Of a stretch of 64,000 bases of DNA, positions 8,162 through 19,600 are shown one piece after another. A program made the position numbers and the translations under genes. Source of the DNA: Pleionea litopenaei (GTDB lineage Bacteria; Pseudomonadota; Gammaproteobacteria; Enterobacterales; Kangiellaceae); NCBI RefSeq assembly GCF_031198435.1, contig NZ_CP133548.1:3506001-3570000 (forward strand), in the 5' to 3' direction. Position 1 is the stretch's first letter; each line of letters opens with the position of its first letter. The notes under the pieces were generated by a model. It had not been told where the DNA came from. It saw only the letters and a program-made list of their open reading frames with translations, and did not search any database.

Positions 8162-9481
8162 ATGCCATATACACAGAAAATAAATATAAAATACATAGAT
8201 AATGATACAGGAGCGATGATAAATCTCCCTGGGCTTTATTGTGAGAAAGGGCTTATTATCTCCCACCTGCGATATCTTGCGTTACATCAACATAAAAGTG
8301 AATCTTGGAAAGAGCGCTCTTTATTCTCTCTAGGCTTGCTCCTTACTTACATTAATTCAGTGAAATCATTTGATAAAGCCACTGAGTTGCTACGCTCGTT
8401 TTCTAATGCCCTAGTAACCGGAACGATTAATTTTGAAACTCTAAATGACCCTCTTGACCTTTATTGGAAGGCTAGAAATATCGCGGATGCAAATAATATT
8501 TTATATCACATAACGAAGTATACTGATTATCTTGCGTCTCAAGACGGATATGAAAGTTCTCGAGTGAATCCTTTTAGAAAGGCTTCCTGCTATGAAGAGC
8601 GATTAAATTGGTGCGCTTATTATCAAAAGCAAGCGAATGTCTTTTTAAATCATCTATATAAAAAAAATAATGTTTACATTGAGAACCAAAGAGTTCGAGA
8701 AATTAATGGAATTATTGCCCCTAAGGTTGATCAGGAGAAAGCGATTAAATTTCCTGACTCAGAAATTGAGAAGTTCTTGCAAGTTGGTTTTGTTAAAAAG
8801 GGACAGCAAGATTATAAGTTGATAGCGATGACCATGTTGATGAACTTTGGTGGTTTACGTAAAAGTGAATTGTTTCATTTGTTCGTTTCAGATATTACAT
8901 TAAATCCGAATAGAGAAAGTGAAGCATTAGTAAGGGTCTATCATCCCGAGTATGGGAGGTCACCAGATCCAAAGTTTGACAATAGAGCGACTTATTTAAT
9001 GTCGACAACTCGCTATCTACCGCGAACAAAGTATAGACTATCAGAGAGACTTTACTCGGGTTGGAAAGGACCTCTTTTGACTAGTAGGAGCAACTTTTTC
9101 GAAGTTATTTTTAATCCAGCAGAGAAAGCCGAGGAATTTCTAAAGGTTTGGGTCAATTATCTAAAATATCAGCGCGTCGAGCCTTCAGAAGGTGACCCTC
9201 ATCCATTTGCGTTTACGAATTCAAGAGGTGCGCCTGAGACATTAAAGAACTTTCAACGGAAACATAAGTTGGCAGTTGAGAAAATTGGGCTTGAATGCAG
9301 AAAGGAGCTCGGTACAACGGAGCATGGACACCGTCATGCATATGGCTATCGTTGTAGGAAGGCCGGACTGTCTCAGATTGAAATTCAACGAGCAATGCAC
9401 CATAAAAGTCCAATGTCATGTCTCGTTTATACATGTCCAACATCGGAAGAAATTCGAATTGAGTTAGGGAAAACAGAATGA
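8162..9481 (+). CDS. gmtY: Tyrosine recombinase, first of the trio (GmtY-like)
   Basis: This 439-residue protein has a catalytic domain of the DNA breaking-rejoining (tyrosine recombinase) family. The candidate catalytic residues are R233 in GGLRKSE, H388 and R391 in EHGHRHAYGYR, H413/H414 and the nucleophile Y423 in CLVYT. The N-terminal 230 residues lack obvious motifs and are probably a core-binding, SAM-like domain. The frame is open back to 7997, but that part would read through the left end of the island, so I use the ATG at 8162. The gene overlaps the next one by 4 bp (ATGA). The gmt name is from memory of the GMT family and is moderately sure. Confidence 0.8.
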   Translation: MPYTQKINIKYIDNDTGAMINLPGLYCEKGLIISHLRYLALHQHKSESWKERSLFSLGLLLTYINSVKSFDKATELLRSFSNALVTGTINFETLNDPLDLYWKARNIADANNILYHITKYTDYLASQDGYESSRVNPFRKASCYEERLNWCAYYQKQANVFLNHLYKKNNVYIENQRVREINGIIAPKVDQEKAIKFPDSEIEKFLQVGFVKKGQQDYKLIAMTMLMNFGGLRKSELFHLFVSDITLNPNRESEALVRVYHPEYGRSPDPKFDNRATYLMSTTRYLPRTKYRLSERLYSGWKGPLLTSRSNFFEVIFNPAEKAEEFLKVWVNYLKYQRVEPSEGDPHPFAFTNSRGAPETLKNFQRKHKLAVEKIGLECRKELGTTEHGHRHAYGYRCRKAGLSQIEIQRAMHHKSPMSCLVYTCPTSEEIRIELGKTE

Positions 9482-12234
9482 GGGAAGCTCGAATTCAAAG
9501 AATGTTAAGGGAAAGTCATTCCTCTGATGTTCCCGAAACTTGTGAAACATTAGAAGATGTTAAAAAAATATGTAAATTTCACGGGATTCGAGATAGCGTC
9601 GACTACCGTGAGCGCTACAAAAGCATTCCTGGCTTACCTGCTCATCCGGATCGAGTATACAAAGATGAATGGAATGGTTTCTGCGACTTGCTCGATATAC
9701 CTCAACCCTATCTTTACGAAGAGCTAAAAGAGTTGGTCCGAACGCTCAAACTGATTTCACAGAGAGAATATAAAAGCTATCTTTCTAAAAGCAATGACCC
9801 GAGAATGCCCAAGGACCCTCAATGTGTTTATGGCAATGAATGGGAAAATTGGTATCGATTTCTTGGGAAGGAAGAGCCTTACAAAGTAAAATTTATAAGT
9901 AAGCCTTACGAGGAGTGGGGCTTTAAAATCGAGGAGTTCATGAAGGTCGCTCGAGGTGGTGGTTCTAAAATTACACACCTTTGTCGCTTTGTTCGTCACT
10001 TCATTGAGTGTAGCGATCTAAGCAAATCCCCCCAAGCTTTTTTGACTAAAGAAAAAGTCAATATTAAACCATTCCGTAAATGGTTCGCGACACTAGATTC
10101 TGAAGCAATGAAGGGCAAGATTCTCATCGCAATAAACGAGTTTTTAGATTTTGTAATCGAAAATGACCTTACCATGGAAGATGAAGAAACAGGTGAAGTA
10201 TTGCGCGTTATGGAAGCGAGGAATCCGCTTGCACTATTAACGGTAGAAAACAATGTCTACGCACCGACTAATGCTCAAACAACCAAACCTTGCTTACAAC
10301 ATCATTTTGTCAAAAAGGCGCAAGATTGGATTGTACCAAAGAATTTGAAGTGCTTTTCAGACTTGAAGCATTTACAGATGTTTGACTCAGACTGGGTAAA
10401 GGTACCGAAATCAAGGATTGATCGGCTTGATCCTGATTGTGTCTTTAAAAAAATTGGGAACCAGTATTTTCTTTGGAGCCCTGTAGATTGGATCCATACT
10501 TACGCTCTAACATGTGTGCCGCTGCGTGGAAGGCAAATTGCTTATAATGATTCAGGGGAAGCTGATGAATTAATTGCTGAAACAAATGAACAAGGAGACA
10601 TTGTTTGGATAAAAAATAACAGCTTAATGTCAGGAATGACAAAGAATCAATCGTTTATCAAAAAAATGCCTGATGGACAATTAGGCATGTTTATAACAAC
10701 TAACAAAACTAGTAATCATGGCAATGGCTACTCAATTCCATGGATCCCATCTGAACTAGCTTATTGGCTCGTTAAGCTACGGAAGTGGCAGCAGAAGTAC
10801 AATCCAATCTCTAAACCGACAAGCTGGACGTTGTGCAAGAAAACAAATCTTAATGAAAATCAGTTAAAAGCAAAGGGAATAAACTGCTTTTTATTTCGAG
10901 AATTCAATGGCGTCGAACCGAAAAATGTGAGTGCGGCATTAACCACTCGGCTAGCGGCTGCTTTATATTACATCCAACCGTCTAACCTAGAGCTATCGAC
11001 GTTGACAGGAAGAGAAAATGTATTAAGTCACTACAAATCGAAATACACTCCTCATTCGATGAGGGTCAGTTTAATTACGGCATATATAATGGAACTCGGT
11101 ATGCCGGTTGAAGTAGTGATGAAAATAGTAGGTCACTCCTCGATTGTTATGTCTATCTACTATTGCAAAGTAACTGAATCTGATATTAGACATCGACTCG
11201 AAGAAAGCGAGAAAATTGCACTTAAATCCAAAGCAGAGTCTGTACAAAGGTTAGTCGAAGAAAATAATTTGGAAGAAGTTAAGAATCAACTTGTATCTAA
11301 TAATTCAGATATGCTAATGGCTCTGACAAATAGTATGCCTGCTGGAAATTTTATGTTCCGAGACTACGGTATTTGTCCTTATGCTGCTTCTCGATGTGAT
11401 GATGGAGGTGAAATTCTAGGAGCATCTCAAGTTAGAGCACCAGTGCCAGCTGGTTATTTAGGTATGCAGAACTGTTTACGTTGTCGGCACTTTATTTCTG
11501 GCCCCGCATTTTTAGGCGGACTACTTTCATTAACTAATGAAATACTTTTGCAGTCGAACATTCAGTCAAGTCAATGCGCAGAGTTGCAGTCAGAGATTGA
11601 AGCGATTAGTGAGAGAATTTCGGAAATTGAAAGGAAGCAGTATATAGCAGATGTTAAGATGGAGTTCTTTGACAACTCAGATCTTTCACAGCTTGAGTTT
11701 GAACTTCGAAATCTTGAGTCAGAATATGAAAGCTCTGCTAAGAAAATGGATATGTATTTATGTGATTTACAAGCCAGTTATAAATTAATCCAAATGTGCC
11801 AAAGCTTAGTGGATGACGTGAGCTCAACGGAAGGAAATAAGCTGTCACTTGTAAAAATGCGGGATGCAGACATAGAAATAGATCTTAAGGAAGTGTCATA
11901 TTTTCAGCAGCTCCAAGAAGTATGTGAAAACGCTTCTATATTTAAGTCGGCATCGGCGGTCAACGCAGTAATTCCCCGCTCTCAATTGTTAGATAGAATG
12001 TCTCAGTTTAACCAGCTTGCTCCTCAAATGTTTCTTTTAAGTCCGAAACAGCAACTGGATGTCGGTAATCAGTTGGTTAAGTTAATGTTATCTAGGCTCA
12101 AGTCTTGGGAACGGGTTAATGAAGTTGTCGGCTGTAAAGTGAGAATTTCAGAGTTAGTGGGATCAGAGAAAATTGAGCCTTCCGAGATAGAGCTAATTAC
12201 CAATCAAAAAACTTTAATTTCAGGGAGAGAGTAA
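9478..12234 (+). CDS. gmtZ: Large tyrosine recombinase, second of the trio (GmtZ-like)
   Basis: This 918-residue protein has two N-terminal copies of an integrase-associated repeat (residues about 40-75 and 96-135, each ending in YxxEWxxxxxxLG/LD). A core-binding region follows, then a catalytic domain with R350 (VPLRGRQ), H526 and R529 (PHSMR), H553 (GHSS) and Y562 (SIYY). After the catalytic domain come cysteine pairs (CPYAASRC, NCLRCRHF) that look like a zinc finger, then a coiled-coil region (about 680-780). With the neighbouring recombinase and the small third gene it should excise and insert the island. It is translationally coupled to both neighbours. Confidence 0.82.
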   Translation: MREARIQRMLRESHSSDVPETCETLEDVKKICKFHGIRDSVDYRERYKSIPGLPAHPDRVYKDEWNGFCDLLDIPQPYLYEELKELVRTLKLISQREYKSYLSKSNDPRMPKDPQCVYGNEWENWYRFLGKEEPYKVKFISKPYEEWGFKIEEFMKVARGGGSKITHLCRFVRHFIECSDLSKSPQAFLTKEKVNIKPFRKWFATLDSEAMKGKILIAINEFLDFVIENDLTMEDEETGEVLRVMEARNPLALLTVENNVYAPTNAQTTKPCLQHHFVKKAQDWIVPKNLKCFSDLKHLQMFDSDWVKVPKSRIDRLDPDCVFKKIGNQYFLWSPVDWIHTYALTCVPLRGRQIAYNDSGEADELIAETNEQGDIVWIKNNSLMSGMTKNQSFIKKMPDGQLGMFITTNKTSNHGNGYSIPWIPSELAYWLVKLRKWQQKYNPISKPTSWTLCKKTNLNENQLKAKGINCFLFREFNGVEPKNVSAALTTRLAAALYYIQPSNLELSTLTGRENVLSHYKSKYTPHSMRVSLITAYIMELGMPVEVVMKIVGHSSIVMSIYYCKVTESDIRHRLEESEKIALKSKAESVQRLVEENNLEEVKNQLVSNNSDMLMALTNSMPAGNFMFRDYGICPYAASRCDDGGEILGASQVRAPVPAGYLGMQNCLRCRHFISGPAFLGGLLSLTNEILLQSNIQSSQCAELQSEIEAISERISEIERKQYIADVKMEFFDNSDLSQLEFELRNLESEYESSAKKMDMYLCDLQASYKLIQMCQSLVDDVSSTEGNKLSLVKMRDADIEIDLKEVSYFQQLQEVCENASIFKSASAVNAVIPRSQLLDRMSQFNQLAPQMFLLSPKQQLDVGNQLVKLMLSRLKSWERVNEVVGCKVRISELVGSEKIEPSEIELITNQKTLISGRE

Positions 12235-12840
12235 GTGAATCCAGATAAGATGTTAGAAAAACTCAAGATTGGCATATCAGCGCAGAAGAAGAAGACTCTT
12301 GATGCCATTTTTACTGTTTGCAAGGAGCAAGTAGACAGAGGCGTTTCGGACTTTTCGATCGCTACCATAGCAAGACTTGGATATAATCGAGGTGTGCCAA
12401 AAGCACAGAGCATACGAAATAAAACAGGTGATATTTACCGCGCACTAATTGCTTCTTTTGAACAAGCAAACGGGAGGAAGAATAAACACGATGTAAATCG
12501 CAAGGAACAGAGCTGGATTGAGGAGATTAGCAATCCTAAGCAGCGTTTACTGGCTCTTGTAATGGCTTCGGAACTAAAAGCTCTTAAGCAGAAGTTAAGG
12601 GAAATTGTCCCTCCTAATCAAGTGATCGAGGTTTATGACCATAAAAATAGTCAAGTTGACAGCGAACATCGACTAACGTCTCAAGAAAGAAAAGCTTTAG
12701 AGTATCTAAAGTCGGATTCATTTATTAAGAAATGGCATTTCACTAAAACAGAGTATGGTGAAGTGATTGATGAGAATAATAAAGTAGTCTTTAAGCCTGC
12801 TACTATAGATGCTTTGACGAAAGCACTCCAATATCTATAA
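12235..12840 (+). CDS. gmtX: Third trio protein, GmtX-like
   Basis: This 201-residue protein begins with GTG immediately after the stop of the large recombinase. It has no catalytic motif. The N-terminal half resembles a small DNA-binding helical protein (DAIFTVCKEQVDRGVSDFSIATIARLG, quoted only by its ends DAIFTVCKEQ and FSIATIARLG, then GVPKAQSIRNKTGDIYRALI). A lysine-rich helix at about 115-125 precedes a C-terminal domain with WHFTKTEYGEV. In the GMT family the small third protein is always linked to the two recombinases; its position resembles TnpC of Tn554, an orientation or accessory factor. That functional comparison is inference. Confidence 0.75.
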   Translation: MNPDKMLEKLKIGISAQKKKTLDAIFTVCKEQVDRGVSDFSIATIARLGYNRGVPKAQSIRNKTGDIYRALIASFEQANGRKNKHDVNRKEQSWIEEISNPKQRLLALVMASELKALKQKLREIVPPNQVIEVYDHKNSQVDSEHRLTSQERKALEYLKSDSFIKKWHFTKTEYGEVIDENNKVVFKPATIDALTKALQYL

Positions 12841-12859
12841 AGACCGAAAAGAGCTGGTT

Positions 12860-13330
12860 ATGAAAACGAAACTAATTACTCGAGAAGGCTTTAATAAGTT
12901 AAAAGACGAGTTAGATCATCTGTGGCGAGTAGAAAGGCGAGAAACAACAAAAAAAGTTACTTGGGCTGCTAGCCTAGGAGATAGAAGTGAAAATGCTGAC
13001 TATCAATATAATAAGAAAAAATTAAGAGAAATTGACCGTAGAGTTCGCTATTTGCGAAAGACGTTAGAAGATATCAAAATAGTGGACTTCCATCCTCAGC
13101 AGGAAGGTAAAGTCTATTTTGGAGCGTGGGTCGAACTTGAGAATGAAGATGAAGTAGTTATTAAATTTAGAATAGTTGGGCCGGAAGAAATCTATGGTCG
13201 CAAGGACTATATTTCGATTGATTCTCCAATGGCTAGAGCGTGCTTAAAAAAAGAGGTGGATGACGAGGTCATTGTAAAGAGTCCGAAGGGAGTAAAGGTT
13301 TGGACGGTTATCTCAATTCGTTATCGATGA
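12860..13330 (+). CDS. greB: Transcription elongation factor GreB (island-borne copy)
   Basis: This complete 156-residue GreB has the coiled-coil tip GDRSENADYQYNKK, whose Asp and Glu position the cleavage magnesium in the RNA polymerase secondary channel, and the C-terminal domain with GRKDYISIDSPMARACLKKEVDDE. It is closer to the classical enterobacterial form (TKKVTWAASLGDRSENAD) than the disrupted resident gene is ([17 protein letters not shown]), so it is not a recent duplicate of it. It lies 19 bp after the third trio gene in the same direction, which suggests it belongs to the mobility module and restores the function lost on insertion. Confidence 0.95.
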   Translation: MKTKLITREGFNKLKDELDHLWRVERRETTKKVTWAASLGDRSENADYQYNKKKLREIDRRVRYLRKTLEDIKIVDFHPQQEGKVYFGAWVELENEDEVVIKFRIVGPEEIYGRKDYISIDSPMARACLKKEVDDEVIVKSPKGVKVWTVISIRYR

Positions 13331-13646
13331 TTCATGCAGTCTAATTAGAGGGCTGTTCATTTACAAAGATATCTACGAGTATCAACTTATCGACTCGAAT
13401 AAAAATTATAAATTATCGTGTTAATACTGTAATTAGGAAAATGAAATATAGTACAGTCGCGTTTAAAATATAGGAATAATGAACTTAGTCACATTTAAGT
13501 TTTTAATCAAAGTTCGGTGAGATTTTAACTAGCTACCCTCCTTGTGAAAATTATCAAATAATTTATAATGCCCGCGCAGATATTTGAGTAGGTTGAAACT
13601 ATGGCTAATTCCTACTCTTATTAAGGATATTTTTTTGGGGGAACCA

Positions 13647-16600
13647 ATGCCTAAGTTATTGCTTAGCACTTTTCTATGCGCGCTTTTTAGTTTTACAAAT
13701 TCTGTCCATTCCGAAATCACTGACAGTCCAGACTTTTATTCCATGCCTGGAATTAATAAAGGCCGAGCTTATGATTCAAGTTCTAATGTTAATATTGACC
13801 TTTTTGGTGGCTCTTTAAATATATCCTCTACTGATTTGGTTGCTTCAGGTCTTGGTCCTGACATTGTTGTGACAAGAAGTTTTAATTCAGCCACTGATCG
13901 GTGGAAAGACAGCTATAGAAATTTCGTTGGAGCTCACTGGATTCTTCATTACGGAATGCTAAGAGGGGCAACGGAAAACCCATATTACTGCGGGCAAGGT
14001 ACTGTAGAACCAGTTCTTGCAAATAACACCCAGTTTATCTTGCCGGATGGAAGTTCACAGATCATTATTAAGGACAACATTTCTTTTATTGATGCTGATG
14101 GAGATTCTGCTTACTCAGAAGGAAGCGGTGATTATCGACCAAGCCATGTAACAAAAGCATTATGGCGAGTTAACTGCAAGAATCAACAACTTCAAATTAC
14201 AGATAAATCTGGTACTAGCTACATTATTGGAGACTATAGCCTTGACTATCGAGTCATCAAAATTATCGACCGAAATGGTAACTATCTAGATATCAATTAC
14301 TCGGGTGATCGAGCGAATATTCGCATCGACTCAATTGTTTCATCAGACTCACGTACTGTAAATTTTACCTATAATAATAATGTATTAGAATCAGTTAGCT
14401 ACGGCGATCAAACGGTCACTTACGAAGTCGTTGGAGCGCTGAGTGAGCAAAGGCTTTTGTCAGTTACACACCCAGATAATGCGTTAACTGAATATAAGTA
14501 TTATTCGTCAGGAGAGGTTCATGGCTATCTTGAACAACTAACGACACCATTAGGTAAAATCGTTAAGTTTGACTATGAAAAATTAAACTTTAGTGCCAAA
14601 GACTATTATGTCGTTACTCAAAAATGCGAAGCCAATCGTGAAACACCTGCTGCAACTAATCGTTGTTGGGACTATGTTTATACTCGTCAAGGAGAAGAGG
14701 GCGAAACGAAGAGTTATGATGTTACAACGGTCACCGGTCCTGATGGAGTAAAAACGTATAAACACTATGGTCTCTATTATCCTATACCATTAAATGAATC
14801 AGTTTATATCGATCAAGGTGATGGTGAGGGGTACTTCAAACCTGTTGGTCAAGCCTGGTCTGTTGGCTTGCTTAAAGAAATGAGCCATGTGGTTGATGGC
14901 CAAGAAGTATTTAAAGAAGTCAACAACTGGTCGTTTAAAGAATTATCTTTTATTGAACGAACTTATACTGAAGCCAATACTAGTTACTCTCTTTGGGACC
15001 CAGATATTCGGATTCCAATTTTAATCGGTAAAACAACGACTATTGATAATACGACGTATGATTACGAAGTCACATCGCTAGATGGCTTGACGCCTGAAAA
15101 ATATAACGAGTCAGGCAACGCCAATTATTATTATGACGAAGATTATCGACACATTGGAAGCGACGCAGGTCATTGGATCCTTGATCTTCCTTTCAAAAAA
15201 CACGTTCGCACAACTGGTAGTGATATTTTAGTTGAACAATTTACTTATGATGAGAATGGAAACCTGTCTCAAACTATTAGTAAAGGAGTGTTAGTAAAAT
15301 ATGAGTACAACACTGACGGCACTTTGAAGGCAAAGTCAGATGCGGTTGATAATAAAGTTTCCTATCTTAATTATTATCGTGGGATCCCTAGAAGAGAAGA
15401 GTTTCCTGACGGCTCTTTCATCATTAGAGAAGTGGATGCTTACGGGCGCGTTACATCAGAAACCAATGCCAAGGATACAACGACCAGTTATAGTTATGAC
15501 GAGCTAAACCGATTAACCTTTATTGATTATCCTGTCTCTGACGACGTTGTTGTGACTTACGGTTATGGGATGGGTGGACCAACTAACTCGGGCACAAACT
15601 CAAATCGAGGCCATTGGGTTGCTTATACCAGAAATTCACTTCGACAAGTCAATATTTATAATGAGCACAATAAACTCGTTCGAAAAATTACAGAGAATAC
15701 TATTAGTGGACAACAGTTTATTAGGTATTATCGTTACGATGATCTAAACCGATTAGTATTTGAGTCTTATGTAAATGATGAAATGCGTGGAACGACTTAT
15801 TCGTATGATGGCTTAGATAGAGTTGTAAGAGCACAAAAATTCGGTCAGCCAGCAGTAGTAACTGACTACTTATCTGACGGTACTGTTCGAGTCACTGACG
15901 CAGAGGGGAATGTTACGACCAAATCATATACCGCCTACTCGTACTCTAACAAGCATCTCAAGAAAATTACGGCACCGGAAGGTGTAGTGATCGATTTTAC
16001 CAACAATGCGTTAGGTGATCCTTTGACGATCACACAAAATGGCATCGTTAGAGAGTATCAGTACGATAATGAACAACGTTTATTTAAGTATATTGAGCCA
16101 GAAGTTGATGGTGAATTAATCTATTTTTATGATCATGGTGGAAGAATTGAAGAAGAGATCCATGTGATCAATGGAACTCAACGCACAAAACGATTTTCTT
16201 ATGATGTAGTAGGACGTTTGAGACGAGTTGAATTTCCTACCTTTTTTAAAACCGAATCAGGCTATCAATACGGTCAACCAAGTTGTACCTCATGTAACTA
16301 TGAAGCCATTTCAAAAGAGTACGAGCTCGACTACGATGAGATAGGCAATCTCAAAAGTAATCGAGTAAAAACAACGGAACATATTTTTCTATTTAATCCG
16401 CAACCGGATCAATATACTCAGACTAGCTATCGAACTTGGTTCTACACCTATGATATCGAAGATAAGTTAGAAACAGAAACACTATCTGATAGTGAAGAAG
16501 GTACTAACTTTGCTTTTAGCTATGACTACAACACTCAAGGACAAATTTCGGGCCTGACTTATCCATCCGGATTTTACGTTGATTATGATCCGGATGTGTT

Positions 16601-19600
16601 TGGTCGAGCATCAAAGGTTGGTGACCTTGTTACCAACATCGAGTATTTTGATAATGGTGTGGTTAAATCGTTGACTTACAGCAATGGTCATGTCACCACT
16701 TACGAGTTGAATGATCAGCAAATGCCTCAATCAATGAGTGTTGGAATGCTCGACAACATCATCAGTTTTAATTATGACTACGATTTTAATGGCAATCTTG
16801 AAGCTATTATCGATAACTTAGATTCCAGTAAAACGAAGAACATGAGTTACGACGGACTTGATCGCTTATACACTGCATCAGGTGTATGGGGTAACGGTTA
16901 TTATAATTATGACTCGATGGGAAATATTGAAAGTAAAGTCATTGGTGGTCAGACATTTAATTACGACTACGATGCTAGAAATCGCCTTTCTAATTTTAAT
17001 GGCAATCAGTTCCTCTATGACTTTAACGGCCGGGTTAAAGAGGATGGGCGTAATTCTTATTTCTACGATTTTTCGAACAACCTTATATTCGCTAAAAATA
17101 CCGCTAATGGAATGCAGTTTAAGTTTGAGTACGATGCAAACGGCAAGCAATCAGTAAAAATAGGACCGGAAAAGAAAGAGTATTTCGTATATACCACCTC
17201 CGGAAAGTTACTCTTCGAGCAAGATGAGTTTGGTGACTTCAATCGTTCCCATATTTATTTAGGTAACAAGTTAGTAGCCTACTACGACGAACAAATAGAG
17301 TGCAGTGACGATTTAGATAATGATGGTTTAGGACATTGTTTTGAGCGAGAGTATGGACTTGATCCCTACGATAGTTCTGATGCGGGTGCAGATTTAGATG
17401 ATGATGGATTAAGCAACTTAGAAGAGTTCATCGCTGGTACTCGACTTGATCTGGTTGATACTGATGGCGATGGCCTTTCTGATTGGTTTGAAGTAACTTA
17501 TGGATTGGACTCAAATATCGACGATAGTGCTCTTGATCCTGATGGTGATGGGCTTAGTAATTTAGAAGAGTTTCAATTGGGGACTAATCCTAACGTGGCA
17601 AATACTCTAAATTCGCCAACCGCTCTCAATGCAGCATCGATTGATGGTGTAGTCTGGGTCAGTTGGAATGCTATCGACTTTGCTGACAGCTATGATTTGT
17701 ATTGGAGCAACCAGCCCTTTAGCAGTAAAGAAGAAGCCATAAAAGTAGACGATGTTAGCAGTCCATGGGTACATACGACGCCCCAAATGGGCGATACCGT
17801 TTATTATCGAGTGATTGCCAAACGAGGTTCTCTAGAATCCTCTTTATCGAATGAAAGATCGGTAAAGCATTCTAATAATCAATGGTATTTTGCCTCAATG
17901 CTGAACTATCCAATTAAGAATCTTGATATCGATAGCGGAGGAAACGTTCATGTTCTACATCGCTACCATAGCAATAAAACTCGGGCAAGTTATTGGAACT
18001 CGACCACTGAAGAACTAACGGTTCATGAGTTGTTTGATTTCCGGCCTAATCGCTATGTATTGGAGGTTTCTGACTCAGGCTATGCAATGGCGGTTGCGAG
18101 TGACAGTTCGACCGCACAAATCTCAGTTGCGACGTTTGACGTTCCAACCAAAAGCTGGAGCACAGAAACACTAAAGACTCCGGAGTCCGGTTTTAATGTC
18201 GGGTATGAAGTGGGCATAACTAGCTCGACAAATGGCAACTTTGTCGTGTCATGGCTCGAAGAGCAGTATTCAACAGTGTTCCTTTGGGTTGCAAGCTGGA
18301 CTCCAAGTACTGGTTGGAGCGAGCCAGTAAAGGTCACTTATAAAGATGAAAATCACCCTTTGTACAACGCAATTTACAGTGGAGCAGGTTTCGATTTTGC
18401 GATCAACAACTTGGGCCAAGTAGCTATTATCATTCCGCTCGATGAAAGAGATTCGTCAGGTAATATCGTGAGTACCAGTGTTGAACTATTTACCATCGAT
18501 AGTACGACTTTCAATGGATACTCCTTAGGTAGCGAAGATTGGCAAACTCGTTATTCCATCGCTGCGAATAATCAGCAGTTGGTTGCACTTTGGGAAGACG
18601 TAAGTGGTAGTGGACGCAACTATTTGAGTCAACGTGCAAACTGGCAACAATTGCTTGGCTCGACTGAAATCGTCTCTTCTGTTTCGAATGCTGGTGGTCC
18701 AATAGCCATTGATATTGACGACAATAATAAATCGACAGCTATTCTGGAAGAGCAGGGGAAAATCAAACTTGTTACTCAAGCCTTCAATAGCGCTTGGCTT
18801 AGCCATCCTTTAAGTGATGTTGATGCGCCCAGTGGGACGTCTGACAGCGTACTCACACGATTTGTGAATGGTTCTTTTGGGTATATCTATACCGACTATG
18901 ATTATCAGCATCATAGCTCTCGTGTTATCAATGATTCAGTGATTTATCATGAGTCAATACCCTCATCAACTACTGGAAGTTATCTCGCTCCTTATTCAGC
19001 GCTGATGCAAGGGGCAAGAGTTGATAAAAGCTCGAATAATGCTCAGTGGCCATTATTCGTTTATTTATCGAAAGCTGAAGCTGACAACACGCCTCCCGTA
19101 GCCAATGCTGGTAATGATCAAACAGTCAATGAAGGCGAGATAGTTATTTTGGATGCGCGAGGCTCTAGCGATGCTGAAAGTAATCAATTAAACGTATCAT
19201 GGGAAGTTGTAAGTGGCCCAAATGTTGTTTTCCAGCAAGGGATCGAACCTTTGACGACTCAGTTCATCGCACCGAGTGTAGACGTTGACACGCAGATATT
19301 ACTTCGAGTGACGGTTACCGATGATGCTGGCGCTGAGTCTTCAGATGAGGTTTCTATTACCGTTAGCGATCTCGGAGATGATCCAGTCCGAAACTCTTGT
19401 GAGCTAGATTTTGATGAAAACGGTATCGTTGAAGAGAAAGACTTTTTTAGTAGCAGCTATGAAGGTATTTATTACGCGGTATTCATTCACCTAAATTACC
19501 CAAGCTTATACAGTAACTATTTCCCGAACACACCGATTGAAAAGCTCGATTGGAATGGTGATGGCAACATCACCATAGAAGAGGTTTATACGGGAACGAT

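Noticed and set aside
13529-13720. Minus-strand frame of 63 codons before the Rhs gene
   Set aside because: It overlaps the ribosome site and signal peptide codons of the Rhs giant and resembles nothing.
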